Assembly: GCA_031119395.1 (NCBI GenBank)
Contig: JAVHYA010000006.1
Span: forward strand, 31,748 to 95,747
Origin: Pseudomonadota bacterium
GTDB taxonomy: Bacteria > Pseudomonadota > Gammaproteobacteria > Burkholderiales > Burkholderiaceae_C
Reading direction: 5' to 3'
DNA: 64,000 nt
The notes below the pieces were generated by a model, which saw only the letters and a list, made by a program, of their open reading frames with translations, did not search any database and was not told the DNA's origin. Position 1 is the first letter of the stretch; the number at the start of each line of letters is the position of its first letter. Position numbers and translations under genes: made by a program. This document shows positions 1-8,661 of this stretch, piece by piece.

Positions 1-259
1 AGCCGAGCGCCAGGCCGATGGCCACCTGCTGCACCAGCGCACCCAGGGCGAGCGCGTTGTCGAACGCAATGACGGGCTGGGCCCCGAGCGTGGCCTGCGC
101 GCCGAGCGCGACCACGGCCGCCAGGCCGATGCGCGCGCGCACCGGGATGGCCCGCGAAGAGAAGACCGGTGCGGCGGTGAACAGCCCGAGCACCCGCAGG
201 AAGGGCCACAGCCAGGGCGTGATCCACGCGGCCAGCTGCGCTTCGTCGAAGGTCAGCAC
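1..259 (-). CDS. fliR: Flagellar export gate protein FliR, N-terminal part (runs off the left edge)
   Basis: FliR is an inner-membrane subunit of the flagellar type III export gate, assembling with FliP and FliQ. Only the first 86 codons are present; the rest lies beyond the left edge. I place the start at a GTG giving VLTFDEAQLAAWITPWLWPF, which matches the usual FliR N-terminus leading into the first membrane helix; a second hydrophobic stretch follows. It sits 14 bases after the fliQ stop as the last visible gene of fliLMNOPQR. The identity rests on the start region plus the invariant fliPQR order. Confidence 0.88.
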   Translation of the reverse strand, partial: MLTFDEAQLAAWITPWLWPFLRVLGLFTAAPVFSSRAIPVRARIGLAAVVALGAQATLGAQPVIAFDNALALGALVQQVAIGLALG

Positions 260-273
260 GTCGCGGGCCGGGA

Positions 274-543
274 CTAGGCGACCATCCGCGGGATCGACTC
301 GATCATGCGACGCAGGTAGTCCACCAGCGTGGACAGCATCCACGGCCCGGCGATCGCGAAGACCACCACGGCCGCGATCAGCTTGGGCACGAAGGCCAGC
401 GTCGCCTCGTTGATCTGGGTGACCGCCTGGAAGATGCTCACGACCAGCCCGACGACCAGCACCGCCAGCAGCACCGGCAGGGAGACCATCAGCAGCATGA
501 CCAGGGCATCGCGCCCCATGGAAAGAACAGTCTGCGCGTCCAT
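274..543 (-). CDS. fliQ: Flagellar export gate protein FliQ
   Basis: An 89-residue inner-membrane protein with two hydrophobic helices (about residues 14-38 and 52-76), the normal FliQ size and topology. It forms part of the FliPQR channel of the flagellar type III export apparatus. Conserved family features include the QAVTQINEATLAFVPK loop between the helices. It starts 7 bases after the fliP stop and is followed by fliR, so translation is probably coupled along the operon. Nothing unusual. Confidence 0.96.
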   Translation of the reverse strand: MDAQTVLSMGRDALVMLLMVSLPVLLAVLVVGLVVSIFQAVTQINEATLAFVPKLIAAVVVFAIAGPWMLSTLVDYLRRMIESIPRMVA

Positions 544-550
544 CCGGCCC

Positions 551-1312
551 TCAGGTGACGAAGCTGGCGGCCAGGGAGCCGAGCAGCAGGTTCCACCCGT
601 CGGCCAGCACGAACAGCATCAGCTTGAACGGCAGCGCGACGAGCACGGGTGACAGCATCATCATGCCCAGCGACATCAGCACGCTGGACACCACGATGTC
701 GATCACCAGGAAGGGAATGAAGATCATGAAGCCGATCTGGAAGGCCGACTTGAGCTCGCTGGTGGCGAAGGCCGGAATGAGCACGCGCAGCGGCGCGGTC
801 TCGGCGGTGACGTCCGCGGGCAGCTTGGCCAGCCTGGCGAACAGGGCGAAGTCGGACTGGCGCGTCTGCTTGAGCATGAAGTCGCGCATCGGTGCCTCGG
901 CCCGCTGCGCCGCCGCCTCGAAGCTCAGCGACCCGTTGCTGTACGGCACGTAGGCATCCTGGTAGACGCGGTCGAGCGTCGGCCCCATGACGAACAGCGT
1001 GAGGAACAGCGAAAGGCCGACGATGACCTGGTTGGGCGGCGCGGACTGCGTGCCCAGCGCCTGGCGCAGCAGCGACAGCACGATGACGATCCGCGTGAAG
1101 CCGGTCATCATCAGCAGGATGGCCGGCAGGAACGACAGCGCGGTGAAGAAGAGCAGCGTCTGCACCGGCACCGAGTAGCTCGTGCCGCCGGGCGTGGAGC
1201 CGATCACCAGCGGCAGCTGCCCGGGTGCGGCCTGGGCCCAGGCAGGCGCGCCGGCCACGAGGGCGGCGCCGGCAACGGCCAGCGCGAGGATTCGTCGATC
1301 AGGGCTGGACAT
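551..1312 (-). CDS. fliP: Flagellar export gate protein FliP
   Basis: FliP forms the pentameric core of the flagellar export gate. The 253-residue product has a cleavable signal sequence (about residues 1-25, ending in AWAQA), then helices typical of Fli[21 protein letters not shown] near residue 60, a segment around residues 95-110, and two C-terminal helices. The motif [14 protein letters not shown] is a family hallmark. The start overlaps the end of fliO by 14 bases. Full length and intact. Confidence 0.97.
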   Translation of the reverse strand: MSSPDRRILALAVAGAALVAGAPAWAQAAPGQLPLVIGSTPGGTSYSVPVQTLLFFTALSFLPAILLMMTGFTRIVIVLSLLRQALGTQSAPPNQVIVGLSLFLTLFVMGPTLDRVYQDAYVPYSNGSLSFEAAAQRAEAPMRDFMLKQTRQSDFALFARLAKLPADVTAETAPLRVLIPAFATSELKSAFQIGFMIFIPFLVIDIVVSSVLMSLGMMMLSPVLVALPFKLMLFVLADGWNLLLGSLAASFVT

Positions 1313-1580
1313 GCTCGCCCGCCGGTGCCGCCACGCTGTGCAGCATGCTGATCGATTGCGCGGTCACGCCCACGACCAGCCAGCAGCGCGCGCCCTCCGG
1401 GCCGACCTCGACGGTCATGATGCGCTGCTGCGGCCCCACGGCCAGCGCGGACACCAGCCGGCAGGCCGGTCCCGAGGGGCCGAGCGGCAGCGCCCGCTTC
1501 TGCTGCAGGCGCCGGATGACCAGGGGTGCCGCCGCGATCAGGCAGATGAACAGAACGATGGTCAGGAGACTCTGGGTCAT
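1299..1580 (-). CDS. fliO: Flagellar biosynthesis protein FliO
   Basis: FliO is a small membrane protein that helps FliP assemble. The 93-residue product has one N-terminal membrane helix (residues 4-22), then a basic stretch (RRLQQKR) and a cytoplasmic domain containing [20 protein letters not shown], the conserved FliO core. Sequence conservation in this family is low, so the call also rests on its place between fliN and fliP. It overlaps fliP by 14 bases, suggesting translational coupling. Confidence 0.9.
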   Translation of the reverse strand: MTQSLLTIVLFICLIAAAPLVIRRLQQKRALPLGPSGPACRLVSALAVGPQQRIMTVEVGPEGARCWLVVGVTAQSISMLHSVAAPAGEHVQP

Positions 1581-1600
1581 GGCAGGCCGTCGATGGCGCC

Positions 1601-1966
1601 TCAGCTCGCGCCGTTCATGCGCCGCAGCCGCTCCGAGGGCGTCACGACGTCGGTCAAGCGGATGCCGAAGCGGTTGTTGACCATGACCACTTCGCCCCGG
1701 GCCACCAGGTAGCCGTTGACCAGCACGTCCATCGGCTCGCCCGCGAGCGAGTCCAGCTCGATCACCGAGCCCTGCGCGAGCTGCAGCACGTGCTTGATCG
1801 GCACCTTCTTGCGGCCGAGCTCGACCGACAGCTGCACCGGGATGTCGAGCACCCGGCCGATATCCTGCACGGCCGCGGCCGCGCCACCGTCGGCAGCGGC
1901 CACGTCTTCGAGGGGTTGCGCCCAGGCAGCCTGCTCGGGCTGCAACGCGGATGAGTCAGTGGACAT
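1601..1966 (-). CDS. fliN: Flagellar motor switch protein FliN
   Basis: FliN forms the lower part of the C ring with FliM and docks export cargo through FliH. The 121-residue product has a variable acidic/Ala-rich N-terminus and a C-terminal SpoA domain (about residues 45-115; IPVQLSVELGRKKVPIKHVL then GEVVMVNNRFGIRLTDVV). I chose the ATG at 1966 because GGAG lies 6 bases upstream; a TTG four codons earlier is the alternative. The start overlaps the end of fliM by 11 bases. Confidence 0.95.
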   Translation of the reverse strand: MSTDSSALQPEQAAWAQPLEDVAAADGGAAAAVQDIGRVLDIPVQLSVELGRKKVPIKHVLQLAQGSVIELDSLAGEPMDVLVNGYLVARGEVVMVNNRFGIRLTDVVTPSERLRRMNGAS

Positions 1967-2960
1967 GCTTTTCTCCAAGCCAATGGGGCTGATCGCTGTG
2001 CAGGGGATGCTCCACGCGCAGTGCGTAACGGCCCTCGTGCGTGCCGTAGCTGCAGGCGAAGACCGGGGCGCCCTCCACGGTCGCCGCGATCAGGGGCGAC
2101 TTGTCGAGCTGAATGAAGTCGCCGGGCTTCATGCCGAGCACCTGGGCCACCGTGAGCTGCGGGCGCGCGAGTTCGGCGACCAGCGCCACCTCGACCTGCT
2201 GCAGCTCGCGCGAGAGCATCGACACCCAGCGGCGGTCCTCGGCCAGCGCGCTCGCCTGCTGCGGTCCATACAGGAGGTCGCGCAGCGGCTCGAGCACGCC
2301 ATACGGCTTGCAGATGTGGATCGCGCCGGCGAAGCCGCCCATCACGATGTCCATGCTCGTCACCACGGTCATCTCGGCCGGCGCTGCGATCGCGGCGAAC
2401 TGCGGATGCGTTTCCGAGCGCTGGTGCACCAGGCTGAGCGGATAGATGTCGCGCCAGGCCTCGTCGTAGGCCGCACACACCACCTGCACCAGGCGCTGGA
2501 TCACGCGCTGCTCGGCGGGGGAGAAATCGCGCCCCTCCATCGAAGCCTGAAGGTTCCCGTTGCCGCCATACATGAGGTCGACGGTCGCGCCGACCACGGG
2601 CGCCTCGAAGGCGACCAGCACATTGCCCCGCAAGGGCTGCAGGGCCGCGATGTTGAGGCTGGACGGGCCCTCGAGCTTCTGCAGGAATTCGCCGAAGCGC
2701 ATCACGGCCAGCGGCGCGATGCTCACCTCCGCGCTGCGGCGCAGCAGCTGGAACAGGCCTTGACGGAGATGGCGCTGGAAGCGCTCGTTCACGATGTCCA
2801 GCGTCGGCATCGGCCGACGCACCCATCGCTGCTCGGTGGACAGGTCGAAGTCGCGCACCGCGGCCTCGGCCATGCGCTCCACGGCGTCGCCGTTGGCCGG
2901 GCCGTCCGTCGCCGCCGCCGTTTCGGGGAGATCGCTCATCGCTGCGCCCGCTTCGCTCAC
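1956..2960 (-). CDS. fliM: Flagellar motor switch protein FliM, without the usual CheY-binding N-terminus
   Basis: FliM forms the wall of the C ring and normally receives CheY-P. The 334-residue product has the middle CheC-like domain (LMYGGNGNLQ, the conserved GGXG-type loop, near residue 130) and a C-terminal SpoA domain (near 250-320). Oddly, residues 1-40 (SDLPETAAATDGPANGDAVE and onward) contain no match to the LSQxEIDALL peptide that binds CheY-P in most FliM proteins; recognisable homology begins at RRPMPTLDIVNERFQRHLR. The start is a GTG overlapping the fliL stop (GTGA); an ATG at 2939 is possible. Neither start, nor a frame change into the fliL end, restores the motif. Confidence 0.94.
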   Translation of the reverse strand: MSEAGAAMSDLPETAAATDGPANGDAVERMAEAAVRDFDLSTEQRWVRRPMPTLDIVNERFQRHLRQGLFQLLRRSAEVSIAPLAVMRFGEFLQKLEGPSSLNIAALQPLRGNVLVAFEAPVVGATVDLMYGGNGNLQASMEGRDFSPAEQRVIQRLVQVVCAAYDEAWRDIYPLSLVHQRSETHPQFAAIAAPAEMTVVTSMDIVMGGFAGAIHICKPYGVLEPLRDLLYGPQQASALAEDRRWVSMLSRELQQVEVALVAELARPQLTVAQVLGMKPGDFIQLDKSPLIAATVEGAPVFACSYGTHEGRYALRVEHPLHSDQPHWLGEKHVH

Positions 2961-3535
2961 TGGACGATGAAGGACGAGAACAGCACGGCATTCACCGGCG
3001 AGGCCGGCGCCTTGCGCGCCTTGCGGCGCGGCGGCTCATCCTCGTCGTCGCCGTCCTTCGGCCGGCGCGACGCCTTGGGCACCTCGTAGCCGAGCGCCTT
3101 GGCGACCTCGACTTGCACATCCTGCGCCAGCTTTTCCTTGCCGTCCCGCTTGAGCAGTTCTTCGGAGGTGCGCTGCGTCAGCAGCAGCAGCACGCTGCTG
3201 CGCACGGCCGGCATCATCGCCCTGAGTTGATCGACCGCCTTGGCGTCGTTCAGATCGAGCGTGATGCCCACCTGTGCCACGCGCTCGCCGCCAGGGTCGG
3301 CGAGGTTGACGACCATGTTTTCCAGCGCGAGGTAGTTCGGCGACGCCGGCTTCTTCGCCGAGGCATGCGCGTCCTCCTCGTCGTCCTCGACATGCGCCTT
3401 CTTGGACTGCAGGTAGAACCAGCCTGCGCCGCCAGCGCCACCCAGCACGACGACGAGCGCCAGCAGGATGATGAGAAGCTTGCCCTTGCCCTTCTTGGGC
3501 TCGGCGGCGGCGGTATCCGCGGTGGTGGCTGACAC
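2957..3535 (-). CDS. fliL: Flagellar basal-body associated protein FliL
   Basis: FliL is a single-pass inner-membrane protein surrounding the stator and supporting torque. The 192-residue product has a cytoplasmic KKGKGK tail, a membrane helix (about residues 20-43), an acidic linker and the periplasmic domain (YLALENMVVNLADPGGERVA). The C-terminal VNAVLFSSFIVQ matches the family end, but a charged insert (about residues 155-175) makes it slightly longer than usual. The start is GTG with AAGGA 7 bases upstream. It is the first gene of the fliLMNOPQR run. Confidence 0.92.
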   Translation of the reverse strand: MSATTADTAAAEPKKGKGKLLIILLALVVVLGGAGGAGWFYLQSKKAHVEDDEEDAHASAKKPASPNYLALENMVVNLADPGGERVAQVGITLDLNDAKAVDQLRAMMPAVRSSVLLLLTQRTSEELLKRDGKEKLAQDVQVEVAKALGYEVPKASRRPKDGDDEDEPPRRKARKAPASPVNAVLFSSFIVQ

Positions 3536-3591
3536 GGTGGTTCCTTCAAGGAGGCGGGCGGGGCCCGCACGGCATGGCGCCCGAATGGAAG

Positions 3592-3604
3592 GAATTATTC
3601 GGGT
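3592..3604 (-). promoter_or_regulatory. Possible -10 element of the fliL operon (CCCGAATAAT)
   Basis: The gap between fliK and fliL (149 bases) is large enough for a promoter. Read on the minus strand it contains CCCGAATAAT about 57 bases before the fliL start; AATAAT is one mismatch from a sigma70 -10 box. The same ten bases occur before fliF, and CGAATAA before flgA. No -35 box is seen, as expected for FlhDC-activated class II promoters, but no clear FlhDC box was found either. Confidence 0.3.
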
Positions 3605-3684
3605 CCGCGTCGCGCGGGAGGCGCGGAAAAGCGCCAGAAAAACCCCGTTTCACCGCGCTTGCGCCCGCGCACCGCGCGCGAGCT

Positions 3685-5109
3685 TCAGGCGTACACGTCG
3701 ATCCCGCCGCGCTGCACGGCGCGCGCCGCAGCCTGCGCGGACGCGTCCGGCGCCGGTGCGGCGCTCACCGACGGCGCGCCGATTTCACGCACGCGGCCAC
3801 CGGCCTCCGGCGCCGGATGGCCCGGCTGGCCGGTTGTCCCCGCACCGACGCTCACCTGGCCAAGCACCAGGCCGCTGCCGCCCAGGAGCTGCTCGAGTTG
3901 CGCCAGCGAATCGCCGATGAGTTGCCGTGCATGCGCCTGCTCGCTGCGGAATGCCACGTGGGCTTCGTTGCCCTGCACCTGCACGCTGACCGACACCGCG
4001 GCGCCGGCCGGTCCCTGGACGGTGAGTTCGGCGCCCTGGGTCTTCTGCCCGAGCCACCAGCTGATCTGGTCGGCCAGCGCGCCCGCGAACTCCGTCGCGC
4101 CGCCCGCCACGGGGGCTGGCGATGCCTGCGACGTCGAGACGCCGGAAGTCCCTGGCCCCGCCATTCCTGGCGTCGGCCCCGGTTCGGGCGACGCCGGTTG
4201 CCGCGCATCACGTTCCCGTGAGCCGTCCATGCTGCCGCCGGGGGTCGCGAGAGGCACGGCCCCGCTCGCCGGCAAGGGCTCGGCATGGACCGCGTTGGCA
4301 AATCGCTCGGCGAGCATGTCGCCACGCCCCTGCGCCTCCTGATGCGCCAGGCGCGAGGCGTCGGCCGCCACCACGTCCTGCCCCGGCGTGCCGGCCGCCT
4401 GCGCCGGACCCGCCCCGCGCCCTGCGAAGGGCGCCGCCGCCGAGGGCAGCGCGCCGGCGCCGAAGCGTGGCGCCATGGGCGCATCGGACCCCGCCTTCGA
4501 CGCGGCGGACGCGGCGTCCCCGGCCCACGCGGCGAGGCGCTCGGGCGTGCGCTGGCCCGGTGCCGTGCGAACAGCGGCTTCGCCGGGCACGGCCACGGCG
4601 GGCGATGACGGCGAGGCCGCATCTGCGCCGGACTCGGCGGGAACCATGGAGGCGGGCGGCGACGCCACCGGCCGGGCGTCGACACGAACTCCGGGCGTTC
4701 GCCCGGCCGCGCCGACGGCGCCGAGGGCGCGGGCGCCTTCGCTGGCGTGCGCGGGCGCGGCCTGCTGGCCGCGACCCGACGACAGCGCGCTCTGGGCCAG
4801 CAGCAACGCAAGGGCCGGCAGGGGCACCGCGCCAGGATCGGGCGCGGCGGGCGCCGCGCCCGATGCCAGCGACCCGTCCGGAGGCGGGGTCTGGGGATCG
4901 GCCACGGCGGATTCCGGCAATGGCGCGCCGGCTGCGTCGTCGACATCCACGTCGCCGTCGTGCGACGAGGGCTCGACGCGGCGCGCGCTGGTCAGCGCAT
5001 CGGCGAAGGCCGCCCCCGCCGTGTCGTCGTGCAGGCCGGGGCTGCCGGCGGATGCGGCCGACGACAGCGCCGTCGACGGCCCGCCGGCGCCGAGAACCTG
5101 CGCGCTCAT
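3685..5109 (-). CDS. fliK: Flagellar hook-length control protein FliK
   Basis: FliK is a secreted ruler that measures hook length and switches export specificity through FlhB. The 474-residue product is Ala/Pro/Gly-rich and poorly conserved over residues 1-350. It ends with the conserved Flg_hook domain: QISWWLGQKTQGAELTV, then AHVAFRSEQAHARQLIGDSL and LEQLLGGSGLVLGQVSV (about residues 355-430). The start ATG overlaps the fliJ stop by 4 bases (ATGA). A low-complexity N-terminus is normal for FliK. Confidence 0.9.
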   Translation of the reverse strand: MSAQVLGAGGPSTALSSAASAGSPGLHDDTAGAAFADALTSARRVEPSSHDGDVDVDDAAGAPLPESAVADPQTPPPDGSLASGAAPAAPDPGAVPLPALALLLAQSALSSGRGQQAAPAHASEGARALGAVGAAGRTPGVRVDARPVASPPASMVPAESGADAASPSSPAVAVPGEAAVRTAPGQRTPERLAAWAGDAASAASKAGSDAPMAPRFGAGALPSAAAPFAGRGAGPAQAAGTPGQDVVAADASRLAHQEAQGRGDMLAERFANAVHAEPLPASGAVPLATPGGSMDGSRERDARQPASPEPGPTPGMAGPGTSGVSTSQASPAPVAGGATEFAGALADQISWWLGQKTQGAELTVQGPAGAAVSVSVQVQGNEAHVAFRSEQAHARQLIGDSLAQLEQLLGGSGLVLGQVSVGAGTTGQPGHPAPEAGGRVREIGAPSVSAAPAPDASAQAAARAVQRGGIDVYA

Positions 5110-5570
5110 CCCGCAAATCCCACCAGGCCGCCGCTCAGCAACCGCCGATGCTGGGCGGCGGCGAGTTCGTCGGACTGCTTCTGCTCGCGCCGCTGGCGCA
5201 ACAGCTGTTCCTCGCGCTCGCGTTGCGCCTGCAACTGGCGCAGCGATTCCAGGCGAGCCTCCGCCGCGCGGACGAGCTCTGCCTCCTGGGACACGCGGGC
5301 CGCATGCTCCGCGACGACCGAGGTCTGCAGCCGGATCGCGTGCACCAGGCGCTCCATGAACTGATAGTGGTGACGCATGATCTCGGGCGCGCATCGCCCG
5401 GATTGCGCGCCCCATCGCGAGGTGGTTTCCTGCGCGTACGTTTCGAGCTGGTCGAGCTGCAGCTGCGCGCCCACCCATTGCTGGCGGGCCTGGCTCAAGG
5501 CCTGCGCCAAGGTGTCCCGCTTGCCGGTCGCCAACTCGATGGCGAGCTGCATTCCGTCGATGTTCGTCAT
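5106..5570 (-). CDS. fliJ: Flagellar export chaperone FliJ
   Basis: FliJ is the coiled-coil stalk that inserts into the FliI ATPase hexamer and cycles export chaperones. The 154-residue product is almost entirely charged helix with heptad-like repeats (for example LRQLQAQREREEQLLRQRRE), as expected. I chose the ATG at 5570, 20 bases after the fliI stop, because it gives the family-typical length of about 150. It overlaps fliK by 4 bases. Confidence 0.9.
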   Translation of the reverse strand: MTNIDGMQLAIELATGKRDTLAQALSQARQQWVGAQLQLDQLETYAQETTSRWGAQSGRCAPEIMRHHYQFMERLVHAIRLQTSVVAEHAARVSQEAELVRAAEARLESLRQLQAQREREEQLLRQRREQKQSDELAAAQHRRLLSGGLVGFAG

Positions 5571-5590
5571 GGCCCTCTTCTCCTGCCGCC

Positions 5591-6994
5591 TCAGGCGGCC
5601 TTCTCGTCGATCGTGCGCCGCAGCCCCTGGACGCTGCTGCTCAGCGACGCGCCCTCGTGCATGCCTTGTTGAAGGAAACCCACCATGCCCGGATGGCGTG
5701 CGATGGCCTCGTCGAGCTGCACATCGCTGCCCGCGGCATACGCCCCCAGCCGGACCAGGTCGCGGCTCTTGCGATAGCGCGAATACACGGCCCTGAAGCG
5801 CCGCGCGGCGGCCAGATGCGGGCCGTCCACCACGTTGTGCATGACGCGCGAGGCCGACTGCTCGATGTCGATCGCCGGGAAGTGCGCCTCTTCGGCCAGG
5901 GCGCGCGACAGGACGATGTGGCCGTCCAGGATGGCGCGCGCGGCGTCGGCGATCGGGTCCTGCTGATCGTCTCCTTCGGAGAGCACGGTGTAGAAGGCGG
6001 TGATCGAACCGACGCCGTTGAGTCCGTTGCCGCTGCGTTCCACCAGCTGCGGCAGCTTGGCGAAGCACGACGGCGGATAGCCCTTGGTGGCAGGTGGCTC
6101 GCCGATCGCCAGCGCGATCTCGCGCTGCGCCATCGCATAGCGGGTCAGCGAGTCCATGAGCAGCAGCACGTGCGACCCGCGGTCACGGAAATGTTCGGCG
6201 ATGCCGGTGGCATAGGCCGCGCCCTGCATGCGCAGCAGCGGGGGCGCATCGGCGGGCGCGGCGACGACGATCGAGCGCGCGCGGCCCTCGGCGCCGAGGA
6301 TGTCCTCGATGAATTCCTTGACTTCCCGGCCGCGCTCTCCGATGAGCCCGACGACGATGACATCGGCGCGCGTGTAGCGGGCCATCATGCCCAGGAGCAC
6401 GCTCTTTCCGACTCCCGAGCCGGCAAACAGCCCGATGCGCTGCCCACGTCCGACCGTCAACAGCGCATTGATCGCCCGCACCCCGGTATCGAGTGGCTCG
6501 CGCACCGGGTCGCGCTCCATGGCGTTGATCGGCGCGCGTTCCAGAGGCTCGGCCGACACCTGCGTGAGCGGCCCCTGGTGATCCAGCGGCACGCCCTGCG
6601 GGTCCACCACCCGCCCGAGCAGCCCCGGGCCGACAGGCAGCCTCAGCACGCCGCTGCGCACCTGGACCTGCGACTCCGGCTCGCCCAGCCGGGGCAAGGG
6701 CACGAAGGCGGTGGCCGGCCGCACGGCGGCCCCGCTCGACAGCCCGTGGACGTCCCCCGCCGGCATCAGGAATGCCCGATCGCCCGAAAAGCCGACGACC
6801 TCTGCCAGCACATCCTTCTGGCCCGGCATGCGCACGAGGCACTGGGCGCCGATGGGCGTGCGCAGGCCGGTGGCTTCGAGCACCAATCCCGCCACGCGGG
6901 TGAGCGAACCCTCCACCTCGAGCTGCGCCGGCCGCTGCACGCGCGCCAGGGCGTCGTCCATGAAGCGTTGCCAGACGGCGGCCTCAGGCGGCAT
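5591..6994 (-). CDS. fliI: Flagellum-specific ATPase FliI
   Basis: FliI is the F1-beta-like ATPase that energises substrate loading in flagellar type III export. The 467-residue product has the Walker A loop AGSGVGKS (residues 191-198), the Walker B region [13 protein letters not shown], and the [18 protein letters not shown] segment characteristic of FliI. The ATG at 6994 overlaps the end of fliH by 11 bases; upstream in-frame codons lie inside fliH and are not used. Intact, typical length. Confidence 0.96.
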   Translation of the reverse strand: MPPEAAVWQRFMDDALARVQRPAQLEVEGSLTRVAGLVLEATGLRTPIGAQCLVRMPGQKDVLAEVVGFSGDRAFLMPAGDVHGLSSGAAVRPATAFVPLPRLGEPESQVQVRSGVLRLPVGPGLLGRVVDPQGVPLDHQGPLTQVSAEPLERAPINAMERDPVREPLDTGVRAINALLTVGRGQRIGLFAGSGVGKSVLLGMMARYTRADVIVVGLIGERGREVKEFIEDILGAEGRARSIVVAAPADAPPLLRMQGAAYATGIAEHFRDRGSHVLLLMDSLTRYAMAQREIALAIGEPPATKGYPPSCFAKLPQLVERSGNGLNGVGSITAFYTVLSEGDDQQDPIADAARAILDGHIVLSRALAEEAHFPAIDIEQSASRVMHNVVDGPHLAAARRFRAVYSRYRKSRDLVRLGAYAAGSDVQLDEAIARHPGMVGFLQQGMHEGASLSSSVQGLRRTIDEKAA

Positions 6995-7646
6995 GCGCGC
7001 CCTCCTCGTTCCAGGGAATGTCCAGGCCGAGACTGCCGACGGCATGGGCCCAGCGCGCCGATACGCTGGCGTCCACACGGTTGGCTGCGCTCGACAGCAC
7101 GCAGTCGCCCTCCGACAGGGAGGCGTCGACCAGCACGCTCACCGACTGGTCGGCAAATTGGTCCTGCAATGCCGCGCCGAATCGCTCATGGTCCGCCCGC
7201 GACAGGCTCAGGCTTGCGGGGCGACCGTCGTCGAGCAGCAACTGCACGGCCTCCTGCGCCACCTCGGCCAGCCCCTGGGTGCCGCCGGCGAGTTCGCGGC
7301 GCAGCACCTGGCGGGCGATGGCACAGGCGATCTCCAGGCTGCCTCGTGCGATGTCCTGCTGCGCCCGCGCCAGGCCCAGGCTCGCCGCATCGAACAGCGC
7401 GGCGAAACGGGCTGCGTGCTCCGCCAGCGAGCGGTCGAAGGCCTCCTGCATTTCGGCCCGCACACGCGCAGTTGCCTCGGCCACCCCGTCGGCATGGCCC
7501 TGGGCATAGCCATGCGAGCGTGCATCCCGCACGGCCTCCGGCCGGATCACGGGGGCCTGCTCGGGCGTGGTGCCCACGCGGGCGAAAGTCCAGGGCGAGG
7601 CGACGCCCAGATCTTCGGCAGCAATGAAACGGGAGGTGCGCACCAT
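6984..7646 (-). CDS. fliH: Flagellar assembly protein FliH
   Basis: FliH is the stator-like partner of FliI and links the ATPase to the FliN ring. The 220-residue product has a helical Ala/Glu-rich middle ([20 protein letters not shown], echoing the FliH glycine/alanine repeat) and a C-terminal domain ending EEGAHAA. An N-terminal segment containing SPWTFARV fits the FliN-binding peptide position. The start ATG at 7646 lies 4 bases after the fliG stop. The family is weakly conserved, but position leaves little doubt. Confidence 0.92.
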   Translation of the reverse strand: MVRTSRFIAAEDLGVASPWTFARVGTTPEQAPVIRPEAVRDARSHGYAQGHADGVAEATARVRAEMQEAFDRSLAEHAARFAALFDAASLGLARAQQDIARGSLEIACAIARQVLRRELAGGTQGLAEVAQEAVQLLLDDGRPASLSLSRADHERFGAALQDQFADQSVSVLVDASLSEGDCVLSSAANRVDASVSARWAHAVGSLGLDIPWNEEGAHAA

Positions 7647-7650
7647 GGGT

Positions 7651-8640
7651 TCAGACCATGCCGGCACCGCCGCCCAGGACGATCTGGCCATCGTCGGCGA
7701 GTTGGCGAACCGCCTTCAGGATCTCCTTCTGCTGCGCCTCGACCTCGGCCAGGCGCAGCGGCCCGCGCGACTCCAGGTCTTCGCGCAGCGACTCGGCGGC
7801 GCGCGACGACATGTTGGAGAGAAACTTCTCCCGCAATGCAGGGGGCGCGCCCTTCAGAGCCACGACCAGGGTCTCCGATGCGATCTCCTTGAGCACCAGC
7901 TGGATGGACTTGTCGTCGAGCTTGAGCGTGTCCTCGAACACGAACATCAGGTCGGCGATTTCCTGCGCCAGGTCGGGGTCGTGGCTGCGGATCGCCTCGA
8001 CCGCCTGGGTATCGACGCCGGCGCCAAGCATGTTGATCATGCCCGCAGCCGCCTTGGCACCACCGAGCGTCGGCTTGCGCACCTTGGCGCCCCCGGCAAG
8101 GATCCTCCCCATCACCTCGTTGAGGTCCTGCAGGGCGGCCGGATGCATGCCTTCGAGCGTCGCCACACGCAGCAGCACCTCGGCGCGGCGCTCCTCGGGC
8201 AGCTGCACCAGGATCGACGCCGCGTGGTCGGGTTCGAGGTGCACCAGGATCGCGGCCACGATCTGCGGATGCTCGATCTTCAGCACTTCGGCCACCGATG
8301 GGGCGTCCATCCAGCGCAGGTTCTCGATGCCGGTCAATTGCAGCGGCTGCAGGATGCGATCGACCAGGATGGTCGCCTTTTCCTCGCCCAGGGCACGCTG
8401 CAGCACGGCACGCACATAGTCGCCGGTGTCGGCGGCAAACAGGCCCTGACCGGCGGTGGCGGTGACGAAGCGATCCGCCACCTCGCCCAGCCGGTCGCGC
8501 GAAACGACACGGGTCTTGGCGATGGTCTCGCCGATCTTCTGCACCTCGCGCGGCGACAGGTGCCGGAGCACCTCGCCGGCTTCCTGCTCCCCCAGGGACA
8601 TCAGCAGGATGGCTGCGTCGTTGAGGCCTTGTTCGTCCAT
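7651..8640 (-). CDS. fliG: Flagellar motor switch protein FliG
   Basis: FliG is the rotor protein that contacts the MotA stator. The 329-residue product has the N-terminal FliF-binding region (NDAAILLMSLGEQEAGEVL), the middle ARM-like part with the EHPQ motif, and the C-terminal charged torque helix (DLMFVFEDTLKLDDKSIQ). The charged residues that meet MotA are present. It lies between fliF and fliH in one operon. The C-terminus (GGGAGMV) is short and glycine-rich, which is common in this order. Confidence 0.97.
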   Translation of the reverse strand: MDEQGLNDAAILLMSLGEQEAGEVLRHLSPREVQKIGETIAKTRVVSRDRLGEVADRFVTATAGQGLFAADTGDYVRAVLQRALGEEKATILVDRILQPLQLTGIENLRWMDAPSVAEVLKIEHPQIVAAILVHLEPDHAASILVQLPEERRAEVLLRVATLEGMHPAALQDLNEVMGRILAGGAKVRKPTLGGAKAAAGMINMLGAGVDTQAVEAIRSHDPDLAQEIADLMFVFEDTLKLDDKSIQLVLKEIASETLVVALKGAPPALREKFLSNMSSRAAESLREDLESRGPLRLAEVEAQQKEILKAVRQLADDGQIVLGGGAGMV

Positions 8641-8661
8641 GGTGCGTCCGGGTCCTCGCGT

